Shown here in pieces: positions 51,615 through 59,872 of a stretch of 64,000 bases of DNA. This DNA comes from Glaciecola flavus (GTDB taxonomy: Bacteria; Pseudomonadota; Gammaproteobacteria; Enterobacterales; Alteromonadaceae), in assembly GCF_042646125.1 (NCBI RefSeq), contig NZ_JBHRSW010000006.1:62001-126000 (forward strand). The letters run 5' to 3'. The notes beneath the pieces were generated by a model. That model ran no database searches, was not told the origin of the DNA, and saw nothing but the letters and a program-made list of their open reading frames with translations. Position 1 is the stretch's first letter. Each line of letters begins with the position of its first letter. A program made the translations under genes and the position numbers.

Positions 51615-52810
51615 TACCTTTCTCCCATAGCGACTTTTGAAAATTTTCTTTTTAGACTTTCAGAGTGATTTAGCGCAAACAAGCCTGCATTGCGTCCAAT
51701 AACTAAAGGTTCGAAATGATTAGAAAACATATGTACCAAGCTATCTGTCGCGCCAATAGTCATTTGCTTGTCGCTATCACACAGAACACGATAATGTTTG
51801 ATTTGTGCAAACGAACCCAGACTAGCCTGTTTTCCACTATCGTTTTTAGTTGTCATCGATATCAATAAATTAGCTACGTCACGTATCCCCAAATTAAAGC
51901 CTTGCCCAGCAATCGGATGTAAGCTTTGTGCGGCATTGCCAATGCAAATCACACGATGATGGGTGTATGAGGTGGCTTCTTTGAGCATTAGTGGATAAGA
52001 AAATCGCGCAGAACTTGCTTTTATGTTACCCAAACGATACCCAAATAGACTTTGTAGCTGAGCACAAAAAGTGTCCTCTTCTAACGCTAAGATTTCACTT
52101 GTTCTGTCGTTTGGCAATGTCCACACTACCGACATCCAATGTTCACCCTTAGCCAACTGCATCGGTAAAAACGCCAGCGGTCCATATTTTGTAAAGCGTT
52201 CGTAGGCGTGATTATTGTGCGGCATTTGCATGCGTACATTACTGACAATAGCCGTTTGTTGATAATCATAGGTTTTTACTGGCAACTTGAGTAAGTCGCG
52301 AGTAGGCGAATTTGCTCCTTCGGCTATCACAAGTAGTTTGGCTGAAAACACATGATTTTCAGTTGTGGCAGTGACTTTTTCTTTGCTAACAGATATATCA
52401 GTAATGCAGTCTGGAGAGATATAGTCAATCCCCTGTGATTTGAGCTGAGAGTATAGTGACAAGCCCAACTCTTCCAATCTGACCACCTTGCCAAAATAAG
52501 AAAAACCAAGCTTTTTGGCGTCTAAATGCGTTTGCCCAATATGTTTGCGATCAGAGATGTGAATAGCTTCAATCAAGCCCATGTCAATATCGTTTAACTC
52601 AATATCGAATTCACTCAGTTGCTTGATGGTCTGACGAGCCAGTGCAATCACCTTAGCGTCAAAACTGGGATGAAGATCATTTTGTTTAGGTGGGTGTTTT
52701 TCAATAATGGCAACCGAAAAATCAGTGAGTTTGGAGATAGCCAATGCGGCAACACAGGCTACAACACCCCCACCCGCAATAATAATGTCAATGTCTTTGT
52801 TCAGCATCAC
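51611..52810 (-). CDS. ubiH: Ubiquinone biosynthesis FAD-dependent hydroxylase UbiH
   Basis: Hydroxylates C1 of the ubiquinone precursor. The 399-residue protein has the FAD-binding IIIAGGGVVACVAALAISK near residue 9 and the second motif VICIGNAAQSLHPIAGQGFNLG near 280. The usual GxGxxG reads GGGVVA, which has Ala in place of the last Gly, a mild variation. It overlaps pepP by 4 bp and ubiI by 4 bp. Confidence 0.92.
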   Translation of the reverse strand: MMLNKDIDIIIAGGGVVACVAALAISKLTDFSVAIIEKHPPKQNDLHPSFDAKVIALARQTIKQLSEFDIELNDIDMGLIEAIHISDRKHIGQTHLDAKKLGFSYFGKVVRLEELGLSLYSQLKSQGIDYISPDCITDISVSKEKVTATTENHVFSAKLLVIAEGANSPTRDLLKLPVKTYDYQQTAIVSNVRMQMPHNNHAYERFTKYGPLAFLPMQLAKGEHWMSVVWTLPNDRTSEILALEEDTFCAQLQSLFGYRLGNIKASSARFSYPLMLKEATSYTHHRVICIGNAAQSLHPIAGQGFNLGIRDVANLLISMTTKNDSGKQASLGSFAQIKHYRVLCDSDKQMTIGATDSLVHMFSNHFEPLVIGRNAGLFALNHSESLKRKFSKVAMGERY

Positions 52811-54129
52811 AAGGCATTCTGTAACATCAAAGTTTCAATGTCTTTTATGGTTTTTGGCACTTTGTCTGTGAGTATTTTATTGCCACCTTCAGTTATCAAT
52901 ATATTATCTTCTATCCTTATACCTATCCCTTTATATTGCTCTGGTACATCCGCATCGGGAGAGATATAAATCCCAGGTTCAACTGTCATCACGATGCCAG
53001 GTGTAAGCGGGATGTCTGCGCCATTTACCTTGTAAACCCCTACATCATGTACGTCCAGTCCTAAATAGTGACCTAGACCATGCATGAAAAAATTTCGCCA
53101 TGACTGGCTTTCAATAGCACTTTCAAAATCTTGCTTAATAATGCCCAGTCGAATCAGACCTTTGGTAATAATTTCAACGGCTCTATCCATTGCCACACTG
53201 ATTTGTCCGCTGGGTTTTAATAAGTCCAAACTGGCTAACTGTGCATCTAATACAAGCTGGTAAATCTCTGCTTGCGCAGGTGTAAACTTGCCATTAATCG
53301 GAAAAGTACGCGTAATGTCAGCTGCATAACCATGTAACTCACACCCTGCGTCAATTAATACTAGGTCACCATCTGCTACGCGTTGATTATTATCGACATA
53401 ATGCAAAATACAGGCATTTTCACCCCCCCCAACAATCGTATTATAAGCGGCGAATCTCGCTCCATTTGAAGCAAAGGTATGCAATATATCCGCTTCGAGT
53501 TGATATTCCCAGATATCAGGATGCGCTATTTGCATGGCTTTGCAATGAGCCTGAGCTGAAATATCTGCAGCACGCTGCATAACAGCAATCTCCTGCTCAG
53601 ATTTTATCAACCTCATTTTGTGTATCATAATCGAGATATCGTGCACACATTTCGGCGCGCTCATGGCCTGCTTGGGCGCGGTTTTACAAACCTTGATTGC
53701 CGCATTGACTACTTTATCAGCCAATGTATTTGCACCTGCCGTGTAATATAGATGGTCATGGCCATTGATAATTGTTGGCAATAGTTCGTCGAGTTCTTCA
53801 ATGCTATAAGCTTGTTGGATATTCAGTGTCGATGGTGCTGACTGCACGCCCAAGCGGCGCCCATGCCATATCTCAGCTGTTTTATCTTTTGGTCGCAAAA
53901 ATACGTAACTGGCGAACGAATTCGCGTTATCACGATTGCTAAGGATCAGATAGGCATCGGGTTCATTGAAACCCGTAAAATACCAAAAATCGCTATTTTG
54001 CCTAAAGTGATATTCTGTATCGTTGCTGCGGGTACACATTTGTGCGGCAGGCAAAACAACAACGCTATTGGGTAGGCACTCAGCGATTAAGCGTGCCCGT
54101 CTTTGGTCGTATTCAGCTTGAGTAATCAA
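52807..54129 (-). CDS. pepP: Xaa-Pro aminopeptidase II
   Basis: Removes N-terminal residues that precede proline. The 440-residue protein has an N-terminal domain (1-170) and the pita-bread metallopeptidase domain. The dinuclear metal ligands are visible: Asp pair in LIDAGCELHGYAADITRTFP, His in HGLGHYLGLDVHD, and Glu in VEPGIY and IEDN. Length and order match E. coli PepP. It is coupled to ygfB and ubiH by 4-bp overlaps. Confidence 0.95.
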   Translation of the reverse strand: MITQAEYDQRRARLIAECLPNSVVVLPAAQMCTRSNDTEYHFRQNSDFWYFTGFNEPDAYLILSNRDNANSFASYVFLRPKDKTAEIWHGRRLGVQSAPSTLNIQQAYSIEELDELLPTIINGHDHLYYTAGANTLADKVVNAAIKVCKTAPKQAMSAPKCVHDISIMIHKMRLIKSEQEIAVMQRAADISAQAHCKAMQIAHPDIWEYQLEADILHTFASNGARFAAYNTIVGGGENACILHYVDNNQRVADGDLVLIDAGCELHGYAADITRTFPINGKFTPAQAEIYQLVLDAQLASLDLLKPSGQISVAMDRAVEIITKGLIRLGIIKQDFESAIESQSWRNFFMHGLGHYLGLDVHDVGVYKVNGADIPLTPGIVMTVEPGIYISPDADVPEQYKGIGIRIEDNILITEGGNKILTDKVPKTIKDIETLMLQNAL

Positions 54130-54698
54130 TGGATGACCGATTTATCAGCTTGTCGGCTATCTAATAGAGATTTACCGAGTTCATTGAAGCTCAACATAGC
54201 ACTGATCCGCACATACTCGAGCACCTCAAACAAGGCTTGCTCATTTTCTTCGCCTTCGGTCATTTCTTCGTCCATGCGAGAAATTTGACTAAAGTCTTCC
54301 AACGCCTCTTTCACCTCTTCTGAGCATGCGCTCAAATCGGCTTGATGCAAGCCAAAACCTAGTAAAAACCCTTGCACCCACAAAATCAGCGCTTGACCTC
54401 GGTCGTTAATTGGCGCTGAATCGTCTGGCAAACACAAAGCCAAGGCAAAATCAGGTTCGATAAATTCTTGGCATATTTGGTTGTACATCTCAACGATGTT
54501 TTTCTTTACTCTTGCAGAAAATTTATCACCCTGATTGATAACATCTTCGAGCACCTCAATCCATTCCTGATCATCTACTGACATGCCACCCGCTAACATG
54601 CCGCAAATTACGCCGTGAATTTCTGAGGCATCAACAATAATTTTCTCTTGACTAAAAATATTGCTCAATTCGTCGTAACTTAATTTTTCTTGCGTCAC
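54126..54698 (-). CDS. ygfB: UPF0149 family protein YgfB
   Basis: A 190-residue acidic helical protein of the YecA/YgfB (UPF0149) family, with GVICGMLAGG near 28 and ILWVQGFLLGFGLH near 105. Its biochemical role is unsettled; in Pseudomonas it affects AmpD-dependent beta-lactam resistance. It begins the pepP-ubiH-ubiI operon. In enterobacteria zapA lies divergently next to it. Here that place is taken directly by 6S RNA, and zapA is absent. Confidence 0.9.
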   Translation of the reverse strand: MTQEKLSYDELSNIFSQEKIIVDASEIHGVICGMLAGGMSVDDQEWIEVLEDVINQGDKFSARVKKNIVEMYNQICQEFIEPDFALALCLPDDSAPINDRGQALILWVQGFLLGFGLHQADLSACSEEVKEALEDFSQISRMDEEMTEGEENEQALFEVLEYVRISAMLSFNELGKSLLDSRQADKSVIH

Positions 54699-54888
54699 AA
54701 AACTATCTCTTACTATGTGTTAGGCTAATGCTAGCAAATACACTCGGTTTAGAACAGTAAAGAAGTATAGCGGTAAGTTCGCAAGCAATCCGCTTCATAC
54801 AATTATTTACAAACAAAAAGTTTTTGTACTTTTAACCGATTGGTGAATGGGTTAGTATTCGCAGTCCCGTAGGGTGTATCAGCATATT

Positions 54889-54919
54889 TTGCGATGTATT
54901 ACGGGTCAAAAACAATAAT
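54889..54919 (+). promoter_or_regulatory. Putative promoter of 6S RNA
   Basis: TTGCGA (54889-54894) and AATAAT (54914-54919) with a 19-bp spacer would start transcription about ten bases before the predicted mature 5' end. The spacer is long, so this is a tentative assignment. Confidence 0.4.
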
Positions 54920-54928
54920 AGCTTCAAT

Positions 54929-55109
54929 GCTTCCTGAAATGTTAGCGGTTATGCTTCATGTTCCTGGCCGATGCTATAAACTTAGGATCTTGACTCTATT
55001 GCTATTGTGCAAGCTCGACTTGTATCGAGAAGCCTACGGCAATGATGATATTTCCACCGTGTCCTTTTCGGCGCACGGACGATAAGCATACAGCGGCATT
55101 TTGGGAGGC
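54929..55109 (+). ncRNA. ssrS: 6S RNA
   Basis: A regulatory RNA that mimics an open promoter and binds sigma-70 RNA polymerase in stationary phase. The ends pair over 13 bp (GCTTCCTGAAATG at 54929-54941 with CATTTTGGGAGGC at 55097-55109). Conserved blocks match E. coli 6S: GTTCCTGGCCGAT on the 5' side, and TCGAGAAGCC, TTTCCACC and CAGCGGCATTTTGGGAGG on the 3' side, in the right order. The length of about 181 nt is typical. It lies between ygfB and the fau/rpiA/serA group as in enterobacteria, but with two inserted genes before fau. Confidence 0.88.
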
Positions 55110-55133
55110 GCCTAAAAATGCGAGCAGCTTAAT

Positions 55134-56030
55134 ATGGCAGTCTTCAACTTTGGTTCCATCAACATCGATTATGTTTACAAAGTAGACCACTTTGTGGCAC
55201 CCGGCGAAACACTCTCCTCGACAGCTTACAAAGCCATCCTAGGCGGCAAAGGAGCAAACCAGTCTATTGCTTGCGCGAAGGCCGGAACAAGGACCTTGCA
55301 CATCGGCGCAATTAATAGCAAAGACCAACACATGCTCTCACCTATGACCGAGGCAGGTGTCGATATGTCGCATGTTAAACACTCAGACGACATCGCTAGC
55401 GGTCACGCATTGATACAGGTTACACCAGACGCTGAAAATGCCATTATCTTATTTGGCGGGGCTAATCATACTATCGAGCTCGATCACATAGACGAGGTGC
55501 TTCAGCAAGCCCAAACAAACGACTGGGTGTTATTGCAAAACGAAACAAATGCAATAAGCGATATCATCAACAAAGCATACGCTAAACACATTCCTGTGGC
55601 ATTTAATCCTGCCCCTATGACCGCCGATATTGCTTCCTTACCTCTAGAAAAAATTCAATTGCTCATTGTCAATGAAATCGAGGCGATGCAACTGACCAAT
55701 ACAAAAACTGAGAACGAGGCCAAACTCGTATTACAACAACAATATCCCAACACAAATATTCTACTGACCCTCGGAAAAAATGGTGTCATCTATTTACACG
55801 CTGGAAATGAGCAGAGAGCCGAGGCTTTTGTGGTAGATGCAAAGGACACCACCGCAGCGGGTGATACTTTTATTGGGTATTTTTTGGCAAACTATACAAA
55901 TCAAGACAATGTTGAATCCGCGATGCGTATTGCATGTGCCGCCTCAGCAATAGCTGTTACACGCGAGGGTGCTGCTCCTTCAATCCCTGACAAGGATGAA
56001 GTCAGTACTTTTTTATCTAATCGCACTTAG
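55134..56030 (+). CDS. rbsK: Ribokinase (PfkB family)
   Basis: Phosphorylates ribose (or deoxyribose) at C5. The 298-residue protein has the PfkB signatures GGKGANQSIACAKAG near 38-52 and DTTAAGDTFIGYF near 238-250, with catalytic Asp244. The next gene is a nucleoside hydrolase that releases ribose, and rpiA, which isomerises ribose-5-phosphate, follows two genes later. A salvage route is therefore likely. It starts 24 bp after the 6S RNA 3' end and could be co-transcribed with it. Confidence 0.88.
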   Translation: MAVFNFGSINIDYVYKVDHFVAPGETLSSTAYKAILGGKGANQSIACAKAGTRTLHIGAINSKDQHMLSPMTEAGVDMSHVKHSDDIASGHALIQVTPDAENAIILFGGANHTIELDHIDEVLQQAQTNDWVLLQNETNAISDIINKAYAKHIPVAFNPAPMTADIASLPLEKIQLLIVNEIEAMQLTNTKTENEAKLVLQQQYPNTNILLTLGKNGVIYLHAGNEQRAEAFVVDAKDTTAAGDTFIGYFLANYTNQDNVESAMRIACAASAIAVTREGAAPSIPDKDEVSTFLSNRT

Positions 56031-56065
56031 TTCTGCAAAGTGCTCTAAACTGGTAAGCGCAATTC

Positions 56066-57007
56066 ATGACACATAAAATTATTTTAGATACCGATCCCGG
56101 TATCGATGATGCCATGGCAATATTCTTTGCCTTTCAATCGCCCGAAATTGAAGTACTGGGCTTAACTACTGTATTTGGGAATGTACCCGCCGAAATGGCT
56201 GCGCAAAATGGTTTGTCGCTGGTTGAACTCGCAGGTAAAGATATTCCTGTCACCAAAGGCGCAAGCGTCCCTCATGTAGGGCCTGAATCTTCGTATGCCC
56301 ATTTTGTGCACGGAGATGATGGGTTTGGAAACATCAATCACCCCGCCCCCAAGGGCCAGCTTGACCCCAGAAGCTCTGCCGAGTTTATTGTCGAAATGGC
56401 ACGCAAGTACCCCGGCGAAATAACATTAGTGGCTGTTGGACCTTTGAGCAATCTCGCACTTGCATTAAAACTTGAGCCTGATTTACCTAAACTCATTAAA
56501 GCAGTGAATATCATGGGCGGCGCTGCTTTTGTTCCAGGCAATGTCACGCCAGTTGCAGAAGCCAATATATGGAACGATGCTTATGCAGCAGAGATCGTGT
56601 TTGCGGCTGACTGGCGGGTGAATATGTTTGGCCTTGATGTCACCTACGACCTGCCGTTTCCGCCTAATTTTGTCGACATTTTAGAAGAAAAAAACCCTAG
56701 CCTAGGCGGCTTTGTTGCAAAGGCCTCACAGTTTTATATGGACTTTTATTCACAAGGCCATGACGAACGCAGATGTTTTTTCCATGATGCCTTTCCGTTA
56801 GCATATCTGTTAGATGAAAGCTTATTTGAAATGACAGAAGGACATATGCGAATTGGTACAGATCCCCTGCATATTGGGCAAACGAGCTTCGCACCAATTG
56901 GAACTACCATGAGTGAATTTTGGACAAAAATGCCACCTGTTTTTGTCGCGACAAAAGTCGATCACCCTCGCCTAACGACATTGTTTATCGATACCTACGC
57001 AAAGTAA
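56066..57007 (+). CDS. Inosine-uridine preferring nucleoside hydrolase
   Basis: Cleaves nucleosides to base and ribose. The 313-residue protein has the calcium-binding N-terminal motif DTDPGIDDA (residues 8-16), the GPLSNLALAL segment near 135, and a NIWNDAYAAE-type region near 175 with the ligand Asn. It has no signal peptide, so it acts in the cytoplasm. It follows ribokinase by 35 bp and its stop overlaps the fau start (TAATG). Confidence 0.93.
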   Translation: MTHKIILDTDPGIDDAMAIFFAFQSPEIEVLGLTTVFGNVPAEMAAQNGLSLVELAGKDIPVTKGASVPHVGPESSYAHFVHGDDGFGNINHPAPKGQLDPRSSAEFIVEMARKYPGEITLVAVGPLSNLALALKLEPDLPKLIKAVNIMGGAAFVPGNVTPVAEANIWNDAYAAEIVFAADWRVNMFGLDVTYDLPFPPNFVDILEEKNPSLGGFVAKASQFYMDFYSQGHDERRCFFHDAFPLAYLLDESLFEMTEGHMRIGTDPLHIGQTSFAPIGTTMSEFWTKMPPVFVATKVDHPRLTTLFIDTYAK

Positions 57008-57675
57008 TGCTCGAACCCACTACAACACAATTGCGCAATAGCTTGCGGCAGACCTTCAGAGAGCGCCGCAAGTCTTTGTCTTTGGGTGAACAACAAGAAG
57101 CCGCTGAGGCTCTACTTGAACATTATAAAACCTTGCCGATAACTACAGGGGCAAAGCGCGTTGCTATCTATATGACTAATGACGGTGAACTCAGCACGCT
57201 GCCCTTGATTGATTTTTTATGGTCTCAAAATATAGAGGTATATTTACCAGTATTGCACCCCTTCTGTGATGGCTACTTGCTGTTTGTTAGCTATACAAAG
57301 GATTCATTGATGCTTGCCAATAACTTTGGCATCCTTGAGCCCATTTTGGAATGCCATAAAATTTGTCCAGTTCTTGAGCTCGACATAATTTTCACGCCTT
57401 TAGTTGCCTTCGACGAAAAAGGCAATCGCCTTGGTATGGGTGGAGGATTTTACGACCGAACTTTAGAGTTTGTTAGCAAACGAAACAAATGTGAATCGAA
57501 TCCTTCCTTTAATAAAATGGCAGATGTATCTACGCAACAAAAAAATGCCCCCACATTAGTTGGCCTCGCGCATGACATCCAACAATGTTTGAGTTTACCA
57601 ACCGAAGCTTGGGATATACCTCTACCTTATATTGTAACACCGACTCGCTTTTTTAATTTTACGCACAACATGTGA
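57007..57675 (+). CDS. fau: 5-formyltetrahydrofolate cyclo-ligase
   Basis: Converts 5-formyl-THF to 5,10-methenyl-THF with ATP. The 222-residue protein has LRQTFRERRKSLS near residue 13 and the ATP/folate motif FDEKGNRLGMGGGFYDRTL near 138-156. The start at 57007 overlaps the previous stop; a longer frame extending into the nucleoside hydrolase gene is not credible. Its place downstream of 6S RNA is the classic ssrS-fau (ygfA) arrangement, here displaced by two genes. Confidence 0.92.
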   Translation: MLEPTTTQLRNSLRQTFRERRKSLSLGEQQEAAEALLEHYKTLPITTGAKRVAIYMTNDGELSTLPLIDFLWSQNIEVYLPVLHPFCDGYLLFVSYTKDSLMLANNFGILEPILECHKICPVLELDIIFTPLVAFDEKGNRLGMGGGFYDRTLEFVSKRNKCESNPSFNKMADVSTQQKNAPTLVGLAHDIQQCLSLPTEAWDIPLPYIVTPTRFFNFTHNM

Positions 57676-57686
57676 ACACAACAGCC

Positions 57687-58340
57687 ATGGATCAAAACAC
57701 CAAGAAACAACGCGCAGCCGAAGCGGCAATATCTCTCATCAAACCGGGCACTGTCGTGGGTGTGGGAACGGGCTCTACGGTAAATTACTTTATAGATGCC
57801 CTCGCCGCTAACAAAATTGACATCGAAGCAACCGTATCTAGCTCGGATGCCTCTACTGCGCGCCTTAAAGCTCTCGGCATCGATGTCTATGATTTAAATG
57901 AAGTATCAACCTACGATGTTTATGTTGATGGTGCCGACGAGGTCACCAACCATAAGCATATGATTAAAGGTGGCGGAGCTGCACTAACTAGAGAAAAGAT
58001 CGTTGCTGCGGTCGCCAAATCATTTATTTGCATTGTGGACGATAGCAAAAAGGTGGATGTACTTGGTAAGTTTCCGTTACCTGTAGAAGTGATCCCCTTA
58101 GCTCGTTCGTATGTGGCCAGAGAAATAGTTAAGTTAGGCGGTGACCCTGTGTATAGACAGGGTGTCATAACAGACAATGGTAACGTTATTCTGGATGTAC
58201 ACAATTTGTCCATCATAGAGCCAACAGCACTAGAAACACAGTTAAATCAAATAGCTGGAGTCGTATGCAATGGTATTTTTGCTCATCGGCCAGCCGACCT
58301 TGTGATTTCAGCCAGTGAAACAGGCATTGAACGCTGGTAA
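57687..58340 (+). CDS. rpiA: Ribose-5-phosphate isomerase A
   Basis: Interconverts ribose-5-phosphate and ribulose-5-phosphate. The 217-residue protein has VGVGTGSTVNYFIDAL near 24-39, the catalytic region DVYVDGADEV near 78, and KGGGAALTREKI near 94. The ATG at 57687 aligns with the E. coli start; a GTG at 57672 that overlaps the fau stop would add five residues and couple translation. It is next to serA as in E. coli, but in the same direction. Confidence 0.95.
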   Translation: MDQNTKKQRAAEAAISLIKPGTVVGVGTGSTVNYFIDALAANKIDIEATVSSSDASTARLKALGIDVYDLNEVSTYDVYVDGADEVTNHKHMIKGGGAALTREKIVAAVAKSFICIVDDSKKVDVLGKFPLPVEVIPLARSYVAREIVKLGGDPVYRQGVITDNGNVILDVHNLSIIEPTALETQLNQIAGVVCNGIFAHRPADLVISASETGIERW

Positions 58341-58387
58341 ACTGCGATTGACTATTGTGAAAAGTCTGGTATCTTTGCGTCTCATTT

Positions 58388-58403
58388 AGACGTCTAGATG
58401 TCT
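58388..58403. promoter_or_regulatory. Tandem met-box-like operator upstream of serA
   Basis: AGACGTCT (58388-58395) is a perfect MetJ met box and is followed directly by AGATGTCT (58396-58403) with one mismatch. MetJ binds two or more adjacent 8-bp boxes. The site lies 42 bp before the serA start, suggesting methionine-linked repression of serine synthesis. Confidence 0.6.
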
Positions 58404-58444
58404 TAACATATGTTTTACATCGCTACTAAAGGCTATTTTTTCCC

Positions 58445-59674
58445 ATGAATAAACCTTCGCTTGCTAAAGATAAAATTAAAATTCTTTTATTGGAAGGCTT
58501 GCACAATAGTGCTCTTGAAACACTTCAAAATGCGGGTTATCACAACATCGAAGCGTTGAAAACCTCATTACCAGAAGACGAGTTAATCGAAAAAATCAAA
58601 GATGCACATTTTGTCGGCATTCGCTCCAGAACGCAACTCACCGAGAATGTTATCGAACATGCCAAAAAGCTTGTAGCGATCGGTTGTTTTTGTATTGGAA
58701 CCAATCAAGTCGATTTATCTGCTACGCAAATTCGCGGTATTCCAGTATTTAATGCTCCTTTTTCAAATACTCGATCTGTTGCGGAGTTAGTACTCGGTCA
58801 AATTATTTTATTGCTGCGAGGCATCCCAAGAAAGAACGCAATGGCTCATCGTGGCGAGTGGGAAAAAAGCGCAGTGAACTCGTATGAGGCTCGTGGTAAA
58901 ACCCTTGGTATCATAGGATATGGGCACATTGGTACACAGCTGAGTATATTGGCAGAACACTTAGGTATGCGCGTACAGTTTTACGATGTGGAAGATAAGC
59001 TTGTTTTAGGCAACTCAACCCAAGTAAGTAGTTTGAAAGCCCTACTCAATACCTCTGATGTTGTTAGTTTACATGTTCCCGAAACGCCACACACCAAAAA
59101 CATGATTGGTCGTGAAGAGCTTGCGCAAATGAAAGACGGCGCAATATTGATCAACGCGGCTCGCGGCACGGTGATAGACATTGATGCACTGACAGAAGCC
59201 ATGGAAGCAAACAAACTCAATGGTGCTGCCATCGACGTCTTCCCAGTTGAACCCAAGTCTAATTCTGAGCAATTTAGCTCGCCTTTGTGTAAATTTGACA
59301 ATGTAATATTGACCCCTCATGTTGGCGGAAGTACACAAGAGGCACAACAAAATATTGGTATTGAAGTCGCTGGAAAACTCATTAAATACTCAGACAATGG
59401 TTCGACTTTGTCTGCGGTAAACTTTCCGGAAGTATCACTACCTGAATACACAAATCGCTCTAGGTTGCTGCATATTCATAGCAATCAGCCTGGCGTGTTA
59501 ACTCAAATTAACCAAGCGTTTGCAGACAAAGGCATTAACATTGCTGCGCAGTACCTACAAACTGATGAGAAAATCGGTTATGTGGTTATTGATGTAGACA
59601 AAGTCAATGCAGAAGAAGCCTTAAATGAGCTCAAAACCATTGAAGGGACAATAAAAACAAGAGTGCTACATTAG
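58445..59674 (+). CDS. serA: D-3-phosphoglycerate dehydrogenase
   Basis: First enzyme of serine biosynthesis. The 409-residue protein has the NAD-binding GKTLGIIGYGHIGTQLSILAEHLGM near 149-173, the catalytic Arg/Glu/His set including INAARGTVID near 235 and TPHVGGSTQEAQ near 292, and a C-terminal ACT domain (about 336-409) for serine feedback. It is the short E. coli-type enzyme. A met-box-like operator precedes it and a hairpin overlaps its stop. Confidence 0.96.
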   Translation: MNKPSLAKDKIKILLLEGLHNSALETLQNAGYHNIEALKTSLPEDELIEKIKDAHFVGIRSRTQLTENVIEHAKKLVAIGCFCIGTNQVDLSATQIRGIPVFNAPFSNTRSVAELVLGQIILLLRGIPRKNAMAHRGEWEKSAVNSYEARGKTLGIIGYGHIGTQLSILAEHLGMRVQFYDVEDKLVLGNSTQVSSLKALLNTSDVVSLHVPETPHTKNMIGREELAQMKDGAILINAARGTVIDIDALTEAMEANKLNGAAIDVFPVEPKSNSEQFSSPLCKFDNVILTPHVGGSTQEAQQNIGIEVAGKLIKYSDNGSTLSAVNFPEVSLPEYTNRSRLLHIHSNQPGVLTQINQAFADKGINIAAQYLQTDEKIGYVVIDVDKVNAEEALNELKTIEGTIKTRVLH

Positions 59675-59686
59675 TACTCTTGTTTT
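59654..59686 (+). terminator. Terminator overlapping the serA stop
   Basis: AAAACAAGAGT (59654-59664) pairs with ACTCTTGTTTT (59676-59686). The loop contains the stop codon. The flanking A- and T-runs give activity in both directions. Confidence 0.8.
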
Positions 59687-59722
59687 ATCTCAATTTACAA
59701 CACAATTCTATCTTTGGCTTGG

Positions 59723-59854
59723 ACGATACATTGCGGTAAATAGCTTTACCCAAACATCAAAAACGCTGCAAGTATATCCATATACGCTTTGGTTTTTCAT
59801 CCTTGACAAACAAATTTTGATGTTTGGGTAAAGCTATTTACCGCAATGTATCGT
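59723..59854 (+). repeat. Fold-back element D: 40-bp perfect arms around the 52-bp core
   Basis: Arms 59723-59762 and 59815-59854 are perfectly complementary over 40 bp. The 52-bp core (59763-59814) has stem-loop I, GTATATCCATATAC, and a slightly broken stem-loop II, TTTTTCATCCTTGACAAA. It lies between the convergent serA and DUF481 genes, 18 bp before the DUF481 stop. Arms are unrelated to those of copies A and C. Confidence 0.9.
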
Positions 59855-59872
59855 CACAATCTAAATACTCGC

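Noticed and set aside
56920..57006. N-terminal extension of fau into the nucleoside hydrolase gene
   Set aside because: The extra residues are translated from another frame of the nucleoside hydrolase and are not fau-like; TAATG at 57005 gives a natural coupled start.
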